Below are positions 50,566 to 58,778 of a DNA stretch of 64,000 nucleotides, one piece after another. The notes beneath the pieces are model-generated. The model was not told where the DNA came from. It worked only from the letters and a program-made list of their open reading frames with translations, and made no database searches. The translations under genes and the position numbers were made by a program. The stretch lies in the NCBI GenBank assembly GCA_947455205.1, contig CANGNF010000010.1, forward strand, positions 53,423 to 117,422, written 5' to 3'. Source of the DNA: Acetobacteraceae bacterium. Its GTDB lineage: Bacteria > Pseudomonadota > Alphaproteobacteria > Acetobacterales > Acetobacteraceae. The first letter of the stretch is position 1. Each line of letters opens with the position of its first letter.

Positions 50566-51090
50566 GTGATTCCATCCGCCGCCCTGCGCCAGGTGTTGCC
50601 GATACCGGCACCGAAGGGGCGCCTGTTCCTCACCGCCATGCCCGGCCGGTACGGCGCGGTCGAGGACTTCGCCACGGCGATCGCCGCCGCCGGGGTGGGC
50701 CATGTCCTCTGCTTGACCAGCGCAGCCGAGATCGCCGCCAAGTCGCCGGCCTATGCGCTGGCGCTGGGGCAGCGCGGCATCCCGGCCGCCTTCAACGCCT
50801 TCCCGGTCGAGGATTTCAGCGTGCCCGATGATGCCGCGGCCTTCGCCGCCTGGCTGGCCGCGGCCGCTTCGCTTCTGCGCGGCGGTGAGCATGTGGCGCT
50901 GCATTGCGCCGCCGGCATCGGCCGCACCGGCACCGCCGCGCTGTGCCTGCTGGCGCTGCTGGGCGTGCCCGATGCCACGGCGGCGGAGGCCGTCCACGCC
51001 GCGGGCTCGGGCCCCGAGACCGAGGCGCAGCGCGACTTCGTGCGCCGCTTCGTCGCGGCTCAGTCGCCCGGCCGCACCCCGGCCGCCTGA
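50566..51090 (+). CDS. Dual-specificity protein phosphatase-like protein
   Basis: Cysteine-based phosphatase of about 174 residues. The P-loop is LHCAAGIGRTGT, giving Cys114 and Arg120 (HCxxGxxRT/S), and an acidic loop VEDFSVPDD upstream provides the general acid aspartate. It resembles small dual-specificity/cyclin-dependent-kinase-inhibitor-3-like phosphatases seen in some proteobacteria. Substrate unknown. Start: GTG at 50566 with a poor ribosome site, so it may shift. Its last 31 bases overlap the end of the Bug binding-protein gene on the other strand. Confidence 0.72.
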   Translation: MIPSAALRQVLPIPAPKGRLFLTAMPGRYGAVEDFATAIAAAGVGHVLCLTSAAEIAAKSPAYALALGQRGIPAAFNAFPVEDFSVPDDAAAFAAWLAAAASLLRGGEHVALHCAAGIGRTGTAALCLLALLGVPDATAAEAVHAAGSGPETEAQRDFVRRFVAAQSPGRTPAA

Positions 51091-51998
51091 ACCACGGCGC
51101 GGAACTTCTCCAGCTCGGCCGCCTGGAAGCGGGCGAAGTCGGCTTGGCCGCGGAAGGTGATGGGCGTGGCGATGCGCTCGAAGCCCTCGATCACGTTGGG
51201 CACGCGCAGCGCGCCGGCACAGGCGGCCTCGGCACGGGCCAGGAAGGCCGCCGGCGTACCGGCTGGCGCATAGAGGCCGGCCCAGATGGAATAGACCAGG
51301 TCGAAGCCCTGCTCGCGCAGCGTCGGCGTCTCCGGGAAGTCGGTGGTGCGCCGTTCCGCCATGACGCCCACCGCCACCAGGTTGTTGGCGCGCAACCCGC
51401 CCGGCAGGTCGGCATAGATCGAGACATCGTCGCGCAGCAGGGCGATGATCGCTTCGGCGCTGCCGCGGAAGGGCACATGCGTCATCGCCACGCCGGCGCG
51501 CTGCGCCAGCGCCGCCATGACGATATGCGGAATCGAGCCCGGCCCGGCCGAGCCGTAGTTGAAGCCGCCATTCAGCTGCCGGGCACGCGCCACCAGGTCC
51601 GGCACGTTGCGCAACCCGCTGGCCGGCGCCGCCATCATCATCACCGGCGCGTCGCCCAGCAGGCAGACCGGGGCGAAATCCGCCACCCGATAAGGCAGGT
51701 CGCTGCGGAAATGCGGCTGGATCGCCATCGGGCCCGTGGTGGTCAGCAGCAGCGTGGTGCCATCCGCCCGCGCCCGCGCCACCTCGGCCGCGCCGATGGC
51801 GCCGGCGGCGCCGGTGGTGTTCTTCACCACCACCTGGGTGCCCAGCGTGCTGGCCATCTCGGGCGCCACCAGCCGGGCGATGCGGTCGGCGCTGCCGCCG
51901 GCGCCGAAATTGACCACGATGGTGATGGGTGCCTGCCCCCGGGCCTGGGGCGGTGCAAGCAGGACAAGCAGCAGGAGGCCTGCCAGAAAGCTACGCAT
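51060..51998 (-). CDS. Bug/TctC-family periplasmic binding protein
   Basis: Second Bug receptor of the window, 312 residues. Signal peptide MRSFLAGLLLLVLLAPPQARG, then ITIVVNFGAGGSADRIARLV. It follows the agmatinase-family gene by 68 bases and has its own GAGGAT ribosome site. It lacks membrane partners. It may bind the compound hydrolysed by the preceding enzyme or a related carboxylate; it is unlike the first Bug protein (46780-47751) in sequence, so not a recent duplicate. Confidence 0.88.
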   Translation of the reverse strand: MRSFLAGLLLLVLLAPPQARGQAPITIVVNFGAGGSADRIARLVAPEMASTLGTQVVVKNTTGAAGAIGAAEVARARADGTTLLLTTTGPMAIQPHFRSDLPYRVADFAPVCLLGDAPVMMMAAPASGLRNVPDLVARARQLNGGFNYGSAGPGSIPHIVMAALAQRAGVAMTHVPFRGSAEAIIALLRDDVSIYADLPGGLRANNLVAVGVMAERRTTDFPETPTLREQGFDLVYSIWAGLYAPAGTPAAFLARAEAACAGALRVPNVIEGFERIATPITFRGQADFARFQAAELEKFRAVVQAAGVRPGD

Positions 51999-52066
51999 GG
52001 CGGTGATCCTCGGTGCCGGTTGCCGGGCGAAATGCCGGTGATGACGTTGCAAGCGCCGGGCCAGCC

Positions 52067-53035
52067 TCAGCCCGCCGCCACCCGCGCCTCGGCCAGCAGG
52101 CAGAGGATCTCGAACATCATGTTGGCGCCGATCAGCGCGGTGCCGCCGGATTGGTCGAAGGGCGGCGCCACCTCCACCACGTCGGCGCCCACCAGCTTCA
52201 GGCCGCGCAGGCCCCGCAGCATGCGCTGCGCCTCGCGCGGCGTCAGGCCGCCGATCTCTGGCGTGCCGGTGCCGGGGGCGAAGGCGGGGTCCAGGCTGTC
52301 CACGTCGAAGGTCAGGTAGGCCGGGGCGTCGCCGATGACGCGCCGCGCCTCGGCGATGGTGGCCTCCACGCCGAGGGACTCGAACTCCTCGATCCGGATG
52401 ATCCGCACGCCCTGCTCGGCGGCCCAGACCATGTCCTCGGGGTCGAACAGCGAGCCGCGGATGCCGATCTGCACGATCCGCCTGGGGTCCAGCAGCCCTT
52501 CCTCGATGGCGCGGCGGAAGGGCGTGCCATGGGTGTAGCGCATCCCGCCGAAGTAGCTGTCGTTGGTGTCGGAATGCGCGTCGAAATGCACCAGGCCGAG
52601 CGGCTGGAAGCCCGGCGTGGCCCGCGCCAGGCCGCGCAGGATGGGTAGCGAGATCAGGTGGTCGCCGCCCAGGCACAGCGTCCAGGCCCCGGCGGCGCGG
52701 ATTTCCGCCACGCGGTCCTCGATGAGTTGCAGCGAATGCATCAGGTCGGCCGGGTTGGTCGGCGTGTCGCCCGCATCCGCCACGCGGCACAGCCTGCACG
52801 GCTCCACCCGCGTCGCCGGATGCACCCGGCGGATGATGGCAGACATGTTGCGGATTTCGCGCGGGCCGTGCCGTGCCCCGGCGCGGTTGGTGGTGCCCAG
52901 GTCGAAGGGCACGCCGAGCAGGGCGATGTCCAGTTGGGACGCGTCCTCGATGACCGGCAGGCGCATGAAGGTGACCGGGCCGGCGAAGCGCGGCGTCACC
53001 ACGCCGTCCAGCGGCTGGGGGAAGGTGGTGGTCAT
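52067..53035 (-). CDS. Agmatinase/ureohydrolase family protein
   Basis: Manganese ureohydrolase of 322 residues. The metal ligands are visible as GGDH, VHFDAHSDT and FDVDSLDPAFAP. The family includes agmatinase (SpeB), guanidinobutyrase, proclavaminate amidinohydrolase and guanidine hydrolase; the sequence alone does not decide. GGAGC precedes the ATG at 53035. It lies 28 bases after the MFS gene and before a Bug receptor, a context that points to uptake and hydrolysis of an amidino or guanidino compound. Confidence 0.85.
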   Translation of the reverse strand: MTTTFPQPLDGVVTPRFAGPVTFMRLPVIEDASQLDIALLGVPFDLGTTNRAGARHGPREIRNMSAIIRRVHPATRVEPCRLCRVADAGDTPTNPADLMHSLQLIEDRVAEIRAAGAWTLCLGGDHLISLPILRGLARATPGFQPLGLVHFDAHSDTNDSYFGGMRYTHGTPFRRAIEEGLLDPRRIVQIGIRGSLFDPEDMVWAAEQGVRIIRIEEFESLGVEATIAEARRVIGDAPAYLTFDVDSLDPAFAPGTGTPEIGGLTPREAQRMLRGLRGLKLVGADVVEVAPPFDQSGGTALIGANMMFEILCLLAEARVAAG

Positions 53036-53063
53036 GGCGCGCTCCGGCAGTGTCGTGGGTGGT

Positions 53064-54206
53064 TCAGCAAGAAGCCTGCCGGTAGCGCCGATGCACGGCC
53101 AGCGCCGCCAGCGCCAGCGCGGCGGCGGTGGCGCCATACAGCACCGGCGGGCTGAGCAGCGGCAGCAGCAGCCCGGCGGCGATCGGCCCCAGCCCGGCGC
53201 CGAGATCCCGCCAGGTGGCCTGGCGCGCCAGGGCGGGCACCCGCTCGGCCCCCGGGTAGGCCGCCGCCGTCACCGGCGCGGGCAGCGGTTGCAGCAGGCC
53301 GCGCAGCAGCATGATGCCGACCGCGCCGGCCCACAGCACGCCGAGGCCGATCAGCACCAGGCCGACGGCGCAGGACAGCGAGAGCAGCACCAGCAGGCGC
53401 TCGGCGCCGAAGCGTTCGGCCAGCGCGCCGCCGGGCGGGCCCAGCAGCACCTCCGCCACGTAGCGCAGCGCCATGGCCAGGCCGGCGGCCAGCACCGCGC
53501 CTTCCGGGTTGGCGCGTGCCGCCAGCACCGACAGGCCCAGGATGAAGATGCCATCCAGCGCAAAGCCGTTGACGAAGGACCAGACATCCAACGGCGCCGG
53601 CAGGCTGAAGCGCGGACCGGCGCTGCGGATGGGCGTGCCCTGCCCCGCCGGCAGCCGCCAGGCGAAGGGCAGCGCCAGCAGCGCCACCGCCGCCAGCACC
53701 AGGAAGACCACATGCGGCCCGTAGGCCATGGCGATGACGGCCCCCGCCACCAGCCCCAGCATGGGCCCGGCAGCGATGATGGCGCGGGACCGCCCGTTGC
53801 GCCGGGCCGCACCTTGCGCCTGGGCCGTGGCCAGCGCCTGGGTGGCGATGTTGAGCGCGGCGAAGGACAGCCCCCACATCAGCCGCGCCACCACCAGCCA
53901 CCAGAAGCCCGGTAGCAGCGCATAGCCCAGCGAGGAGCCCACCGCCCCCAGCACCGCGCCGATGCAGGCCACGCGCGGCCCCTGGCGTTCATAGCTGCGC
54001 GACACCCAGCAGTAGCCGAAGATTCGCACCAGGCGGTTCACCGCCAGCAGCACGCCGGCTTCGGCCAGGGAGACGCCGAACTCCGCGGCGTGCATCGGCA
54101 GCAGCAGGTACAGCACCGTGTCGGTGGGCAGCACCAGGCCCAGCGTCAGGGCGGCATCTCGGGAGGCGCGGTCGGCGCGCGTGGTGGCTTCGGGCGGGGT
54201 GGACAT
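53064..54206 (-). CDS. Major facilitator superfamily permease
   Basis: Polytopic MFS protein of about 380 residues with twelve predicted membrane segments and the loop YERQGPRVACIGAV where MFS proteins have their motif A. It is followed by the agmatinase-family gene, so it may export or import the amidino compound or related substrate. Ribosome sites are weak for both possible starts (54206 and 54236); 54206 is taken. Close in line with the phosphonate-type operon (55 bases from phnE2), possibly as a continuation. Confidence 0.8.
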   Translation of the reverse strand: MSTPPEATTRADRASRDAALTLGLVLPTDTVLYLLLPMHAAEFGVSLAEAGVLLAVNRLVRIFGYCWVSRSYERQGPRVACIGAVLGAVGSSLGYALLPGFWWLVVARLMWGLSFAALNIATQALATAQAQGAARRNGRSRAIIAAGPMLGLVAGAVIAMAYGPHVVFLVLAAVALLALPFAWRLPAGQGTPIRSAGPRFSLPAPLDVWSFVNGFALDGIFILGLSVLAARANPEGAVLAAGLAMALRYVAEVLLGPPGGALAERFGAERLLVLLSLSCAVGLVLIGLGVLWAGAVGIMLLRGLLQPLPAPVTAAAYPGAERVPALARQATWRDLGAGLGPIAAGLLLPLLSPPVLYGATAAALALAALAVHRRYRQASC

Positions 54207-54261
54207 GACCGGAGCCTGCAAGCCCCGGTCGTCCATGACAATCGGATGACAGGCCGGGTTG

Positions 54262-55131
54262 TCAGAGCAGCTTGGTGCGGATGCGCGTCACCACCACTTC
54301 CGCCAGCAGCACCACCACCAGGATGGCGAGCAGGATGGTGGCCACCCGGTCCCAGTGGAAGAAGTTGATGGCGTCGTCCAGCACCACGCCGATGCCGCCG
54401 GCGCCGACCAGGCCCAGCACCGCGCTTTCCCGCAGGTTGATGTCCCAGCGGAACAGCGCCACGCCCCAGAAGGCCGGCTGCACCTGCGGCCACAGGCCCT
54501 TCAGCATAACGCTGCCCCAGGGGGCGCCGGTGGCACGCAGCGCCTCCAGCGGGCCGGGTGCGGCTTCCTCCATGGCTTCCGCCAGCAGCTTGCCGACGAA
54601 GCCGATGCTGCGGAAGGCGATGGCGAAGGTGCCCGCCGCCGGGCCAGGGCCGAAGACCGCGACGAAGATCAGCGCCCAGACCAGCGAGTTGACGGTGCGG
54701 GAAGACACCAGGATCAGCTGCGCCAGCGTGTTCAGCACCCGGCTGCGGCAGACGTTGCGGGCGGCCAGCAAGGCCACCGGCAAGGCCAGCCCCAGGCTCA
54801 TCAGCGTGCCCAGGGTGGCGATGTGGATCGTCTCCACCAGCGCGCCGTGCACGGTGGGGTAGTAGTGCGCCAGGTTGGGCGGCCACATCCGCACCAGCAG
54901 GTCGGCCATCTGTTCCGGCGCGTCGGCCAGGAATTCCGGGATGATGTCGATGCTGCGGATGGCCCAGACGCAGGCCGCGACCATGCCGAGCCAAACCAGC
55001 CAGCGGCCGATGCGCTGGCCGGGCGTGAAGCGCTGCCACTCGCGCGCCAGCGAAGTGCTGCCCACCCGATTCACGCCTCCGGTGCTCGCGGCGTCGCCGC
55101 TGCGCCCTCCGTCGATCGGCTGGGTACTCAT
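54262..55131 (-). CDS. phnE: Phosphonate-type ABC transporter permease (second PhnE)
   Basis: Inner-membrane permease of 289 residues. It has the binding-protein-dependent permease fold, and its EAA-type loop is EALRATGAPWGSVMLKGLWP. Together with the preceding PhnE (55128-55925) it makes a heterodimeric channel for the PhnC ATPase. It starts four bases inside the stop of the first (ATGA). It is the last gene of the phn operon before the MFS gene. Confidence 0.88.
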   Translation of the reverse strand: MSTQPIDGGRSGDAASTGGVNRVGSTSLAREWQRFTPGQRIGRWLVWLGMVAACVWAIRSIDIIPEFLADAPEQMADLLVRMWPPNLAHYYPTVHGALVETIHIATLGTLMSLGLALPVALLAARNVCRSRVLNTLAQLILVSSRTVNSLVWALIFVAVFGPGPAAGTFAIAFRSIGFVGKLLAEAMEEAAPGPLEALRATGAPWGSVMLKGLWPQVQPAFWGVALFRWDINLRESAVLGLVGAGGIGVVLDDAINFFHWDRVATILLAILVVVLLAEVVVTRIRTKLL

Positions 55132-55925
55132 CGCATCGCCGCCCGGATGCGGCCCGACACCACCTCCGCCAGGAAGATCAGCGCGATGGTAGCCAGCAGG
55201 ATGGCGCAGACGAAGTCGTAGTCGAACCGCTTGAACGCCGCGAACAGCGTGCCGCCGATGCCACCCGCGCCGACGATGCCGACCAGGGTGGAGTTCCGCA
55301 GGTTGCTGTCCAGTTGGTACAGGCAGAAGCCAACGAAGCGCGACGCCACTTGCGGCAGCACGGCGTAGATCAGCACCGAGGCCGCCGGCGCCCCGGTGGC
55401 GCGCACCGCCTCCACCTGCTTCATCGAGATTTCCTCGATCGCCTCGGCGAAGAGCTTGGCGATGAAGCCCATGCTGGCGATGGTCAGCGCCGCCATGCCG
55501 GCCAGCGCGCCGAAGCCGATGGCCTTGACGAACATGATTGCGACGATGACGTAGTGCAGGCTGCGGCACACCGCGATGAAGGCCCGCGTCGGCCCGCTGA
55601 CGAACCAGGGTGACAGGTTTCGCGCCGCCATCAGGCCGAGCGGCAACGACAGCAGGATACCGGCCGCGCTGGCCAGCACCGCGATCTGCAGGCTCTCCAC
55701 CAGGCCTTCCACCAGCAACTCCCAGCGGGCGAAGTTGGGCGGGAACATGCGGGCGAGGAAGCGCGCCGCCTCCCCCATGCCGGTGCCGAGGCGGGCCCAG
55801 GTGATGTCCAGCTGCGTGGTGGCGTAGGCGGCGTAGACCGCCAGCGCCAGCAGGCCCAGGCGGGCGGGCCAGTTGGGCGGAAAGGCGTCGCCCTGGCGCA
55901 GGCCCGTAGCGGCAGGCGCGCTCAC
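55128..55925 (-). CDS. phnE: Phosphonate-type ABC transporter permease (first PhnE)
   Basis: Inner-membrane permease of 265 residues with five to six membrane segments and the EAA-type loop [23 protein letters not shown] start overlapping the phnC stop (GTGA). Homologous to, but different from, the second PhnE. The combination PhnC-PhnE-PhnE-PhnD is the standard phosphonate/phosphite importer. Confidence 0.88.
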   Translation of the reverse strand: MSAPAATGLRQGDAFPPNWPARLGLLALAVYAAYATTQLDITWARLGTGMGEAARFLARMFPPNFARWELLVEGLVESLQIAVLASAAGILLSLPLGLMAARNLSPWFVSGPTRAFIAVCRSLHYVIVAIMFVKAIGFGALAGMAALTIASMGFIAKLFAEAIEEISMKQVEAVRATGAPAASVLIYAVLPQVASRFVGFCLYQLDSNLRNSTLVGIVGAGGIGGTLFAAFKRFDYDFVCAILLATIALIFLAEVVSGRIRAAMR

Positions 55926-56680
55926 ATCCAGTCCTCGCCGCCATAGATCAGGCGCAGGTGGTGCGGCTCCAGCGCCTCCGGCGGTCCGTCGAAGACGATG
56001 GCGCCGCCGGCCATGCCCACGATGCGCCGCGCGTAGCGCTTGGCCAGCTCCACGTTGTGGATGTTGATGATGACGGGGACGTTGGCCTCGGCGGTCAGCC
56101 GCGCCAGCATGTCCAGCACCTCCACCGCGGTCTTCGGGTCCAGCGAGGAAGTGGGCTCATCCGCCAGCAGCAGGTCCGGTGCCTGCATCAGCGCGCGGGC
56201 AATGCCGACGCGCTGGCGCTGGCCGCCGGACAGCGCATCCGCCCGGCGATGCGCGTGGTCCGGCAGGCCGACCTGGTCCAGCAGCTGGAAGGCGCGGGCG
56301 ACGTCGGCTTCCGGGTAGCGCCGCAGCCAGGCGCGCCAGACCGGCACATAGCCCAGCCGGCCGCAGAGCAGGTTCTCCATCACGGTCAGGCGTTCCACCA
56401 GGTTGTATTCCTGGAACACCATGCCGATCCGCCGCCGCGCCAGGCGCAGCGCCGTGCCGCGCAGGCCCGTCAGCGGCTGGCCATTCAGGCTGATCTCACC
56501 CCCGGTGGGTTCCACCAGCCGGTTGATGCAACGGATCAGCGTAGACTTGCCGGTGCCGGACGGGCCGATGATGGCGGTCACGCCCTCGGCGGCGATGTCG
56601 AGGTCGATGCCGCGCAGCACCGGCTGGCCCGGGACGTATTCCTTGACCAGCCCGCGGATGGAGAGGCCGGAAGGGGTCAC
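55922..56680 (-). CDS. phnC: Phosphonate-type ABC transporter ATP-binding protein
   Basis: ATPase of 252 residues. Walker [10 protein letters not shown], signature [15 protein letters not shown], Walker [13 protein letters not shown], switch histidine INIHNVEL. The Q-loop region [20 protein letters not shown] is characteristic of PhnC. GTG start overlaps the phnD stop. It energises the PhnE pair for uptake of phosphonate, phosphite or similar. Confidence 0.92.
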   Translation of the reverse strand: MTPSGLSIRGLVKEYVPGQPVLRGIDLDIAAEGVTAIIGPSGTGKSTLIRCINRLVEPTGGEISLNGQPLTGLRGTALRLARRRIGMVFQEYNLVERLTVMENLLCGRLGYVPVWRAWLRRYPEADVARAFQLLDQVGLPDHAHRRADALSGGQRQRVGIARALMQAPDLLLADEPTSSLDPKTAVEVLDMLARLTAEANVPVIINIHNVELAKRYARRIVGMAGGAIVFDGPPEALEPHHLRLIYGGEDWM

Positions 56681-57723
56681 TGCGGCCGCTGCTGCTGCTG
56701 CTGGGCGCGGCGGGCGGCGGCGGCTTCCTCGGCGCGGGCCTCGGCGTCGAAGTTGGCGCGGGTGTAGGGCGCGTTCACCGCATCCGCCACCTGGCGCACC
56801 GGCTCCCAGTCCTTCAGGTAGGTCGCGGGCCAGAAGCGGTCATTGCCGCCCAGGTCGCGCTGCATGGCCGCCGGGAAGCGATAGTCGAAGAAGCACTGCC
56901 GGATGCGCTGCGCCAGTTCCGGCCGCAGGTCGTGCGCGTGGGCGAAGGAGGAGGTCGGGAACGGCGCGCTTTCCCACAGGGTGCGGAAGGTGCCGGCCTG
57001 GACCTGGCCGCGCCCGATCATGCGGTTGTACACGTCCGACGCCACCGGCGCGGCGTCGTAGTCGCCGGCGTTCACGCCCATCACGCTGCGGTCATGCCCG
57101 CCGGAATAGACCACGCGGTAGTCGGTTTCCGGCACCAGCCCCAGCGCGGGGAAGAAGGCGCGCGGCGCCAGGTTGCCGCTGTTGGAGGTGGCGGAGGTAT
57201 GCGCCACGCGCCGGCCCTTCAGGTCCGCCAGGGTGCGGAAGGCGCTGTCGGCGCGGGTGATCATCACCACGCGGTAGCTCTCGTAGTGTTCCGCGTTGCC
57301 CTTCACCGCGAAGGGAATGGCGCCGGCCAGGTTGACCGCGAAGGCAGTGGGGCCGGTGGAGAAGCCGGCGATGTGCAGCCGGCCGGAGCGCATGGCTTCC
57401 ACCTGCGCCGCATTGCTGGTGACCTGGAAATACACCGCGCGCTTGCCGGTGCATTGCGTCAGGTGCTCCAGGAAGGGGCGGAACTGGTTGGCGTAGAGCG
57501 CTGGGTCCTCCACCGGGGTATAGGCGAAGACCAGGGTGGAGGGTTCGCGCTGGCGCGCCGGCGGCGGCAGGTCGGCCACCAGGTCGCGGTTCTCGTCGCA
57601 GAAGGCGTCGTCCAGCGCGCCGCGATGGCTGCATTGCTGCTGCGCCTGGGCCGGGGCCGCCCCGGGGACCGCGGCTGCGAGGAGCCCACCGAAGGCCAGC
57701 AGGCCGAGCGTGAAGCGCGTCAT
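56677..57723 (-). CDS. phnD: Phosphate/phosphonate-type ABC transporter periplasmic binding protein (PhnD-like)
   Basis: Periplasmic receptor of 348 residues, signal peptide [26 protein letters not shown]. PhnD family regions are [19 protein letters not shown] and [28 protein letters not shown] gives the ligand-site stretch with Thr/Ser residues. Actual ligand may be phosphonate, phosphite or methylphosphonate. The C-terminal tail has a Gln-rich, charged extension (about 25 residues) not typical of the family. ATG overlaps the stop of the preceding ATPase gene. Confidence 0.87.
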   Translation of the reverse strand: MTRFTLGLLAFGGLLAAAVPGAAPAQAQQQCSHRGALDDAFCDENRDLVADLPPPARQREPSTLVFAYTPVEDPALYANQFRPFLEHLTQCTGKRAVYFQVTSNAAQVEAMRSGRLHIAGFSTGPTAFAVNLAGAIPFAVKGNAEHYESYRVVMITRADSAFRTLADLKGRRVAHTSATSNSGNLAPRAFFPALGLVPETDYRVVYSGGHDRSVMGVNAGDYDAAPVASDVYNRMIGRGQVQAGTFRTLWESAPFPTSSFAHAHDLRPELAQRIRQCFFDYRFPAAMQRDLGGNDRFWPATYLKDWEPVRQVADAVNAPYTRANFDAEARAEEAAAARRAQQQQQRPQ

Positions 57724-58778
57724 CGTTCCTCTTCCTTTTCCTGCCCGATCAGTACCGCGCCGGCGGGGTCGATGTCGAACCCAACCGCGCTGCCGGCGGC
57801 GTGAGGTTCCCCGCCCCCCGGCAGCATGGCCAGCAAGGGGCCGTGCGCGGTGGCCAGCACGTATTCGGCGTGGCTGCCCATGTAGGTGGCGCGCGTCACC
57901 GTGGCGGGCTCGGCGCCACCCAGGCGGATGGCTTCCGGGCGGACCACCAGGTCAGCCTCCCCCGGCCCGCAGCCGCGCGCTGGCAGGGTGAGGCGGAGCG
58001 CGCCCAGCGCCACCTCGGCCTGCCCCGCCGCCACCGCCAGCACCCGGGCGCGCACCGCATTGGCTTCCCCCATGAAGCCGGCGACGAAGACCGAGGCGGG
58101 CTGCTCATACAGCTCGCGCGGCGTGCCGGCCTGGGCGATGGCGCCGTCGCGCAGCACCACGATCCGGTCGGAGATCGCCATCGCCTCGGCCTGGTCGTGC
58201 GTGACGTACAGCACCGTCAGGCCAAGGCGTTGCTGCAGGGCGCGGATTTCCTCCCGCATGGACCGGCGCAGGCGCGTGTCCAGGTTGGAGAGTGGTTCGT
58301 CGAACAGCAGCAGTTCCGGCTCCAGCACCAGGGCGCGCGCCACCGCCACGCGCTGCTGCTGCCCGCCCGAGAGTTCCGACGGCAGCCGCGCGCCATAGCC
58401 GGCCAGGCCCACCGTGCCGAGCGTGGCTTCCGCCCGCAGCCGCGCCTCTGCCCGCTTCACGCCCGACGACACCAAGCCATAGGCGACGTTGTCGAGCACG
58501 TTGAGATGCGGGAACAGCGCGTAGCTCTGGAACACCATGGAGACGTTGCGCTCGCCGGCGGCAAGCTGCGTCACGTCCTGCCCGCCCAGCAGGATACGGC
58601 CTTCGGTCGCCGTCTCCAGCCCGGCGACCAGGCGCAGCAGCGTGGTCTTGCCGCAGCCGGAAGGCCCCAGCAGCGTCACCAGCGTGCCCGGCTGCACCAC
58701 CAGGTCCAGCGGCTTCAGCGCCCGCACCACGCCATAGCGCTTGCCGACACCCTCCAGGGTCAGCGCCCCGCCGCTCAT
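57720..58778 (-). CDS. ABC transporter ATPase of the 2-aminoethylphosphonate/iron type
   Basis: ATPase of 352 residues with a TOBE-like C-terminal domain. Walker A GPSGCGKTT, signature LSGGQQQRVAVARAL, Walker B LLLFDEPLSNLD. The length and C-terminal domain match the group of iron(III)/2-aminoethylphosphonate/spermidine-type ATPases (FbpC, PhnT). It belongs to the importer formed with the double permease and tandem binding proteins encoded just upstream. Start ATG overlaps the permease stop (ATGA) and its stop overlaps phnD. Confidence 0.88.
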   Translation of the reverse strand: MSGGALTLEGVGKRYGVVRALKPLDLVVQPGTLVTLLGPSGCGKTTLLRLVAGLETATEGRILLGGQDVTQLAAGERNVSMVFQSYALFPHLNVLDNVAYGLVSSGVKRAEARLRAEATLGTVGLAGYGARLPSELSGGQQQRVAVARALVLEPELLLFDEPLSNLDTRLRRSMREEIRALQQRLGLTVLYVTHDQAEAMAISDRIVVLRDGAIAQAGTPRELYEQPASVFVAGFMGEANAVRARVLAVAAGQAEVALGALRLTLPARGCGPGEADLVVRPEAIRLGGAEPATVTRATYMGSHAEYVLATAHGPLLAMLPGGGEPHAAGSAVGFDIDPAGAVLIGQEKEEER

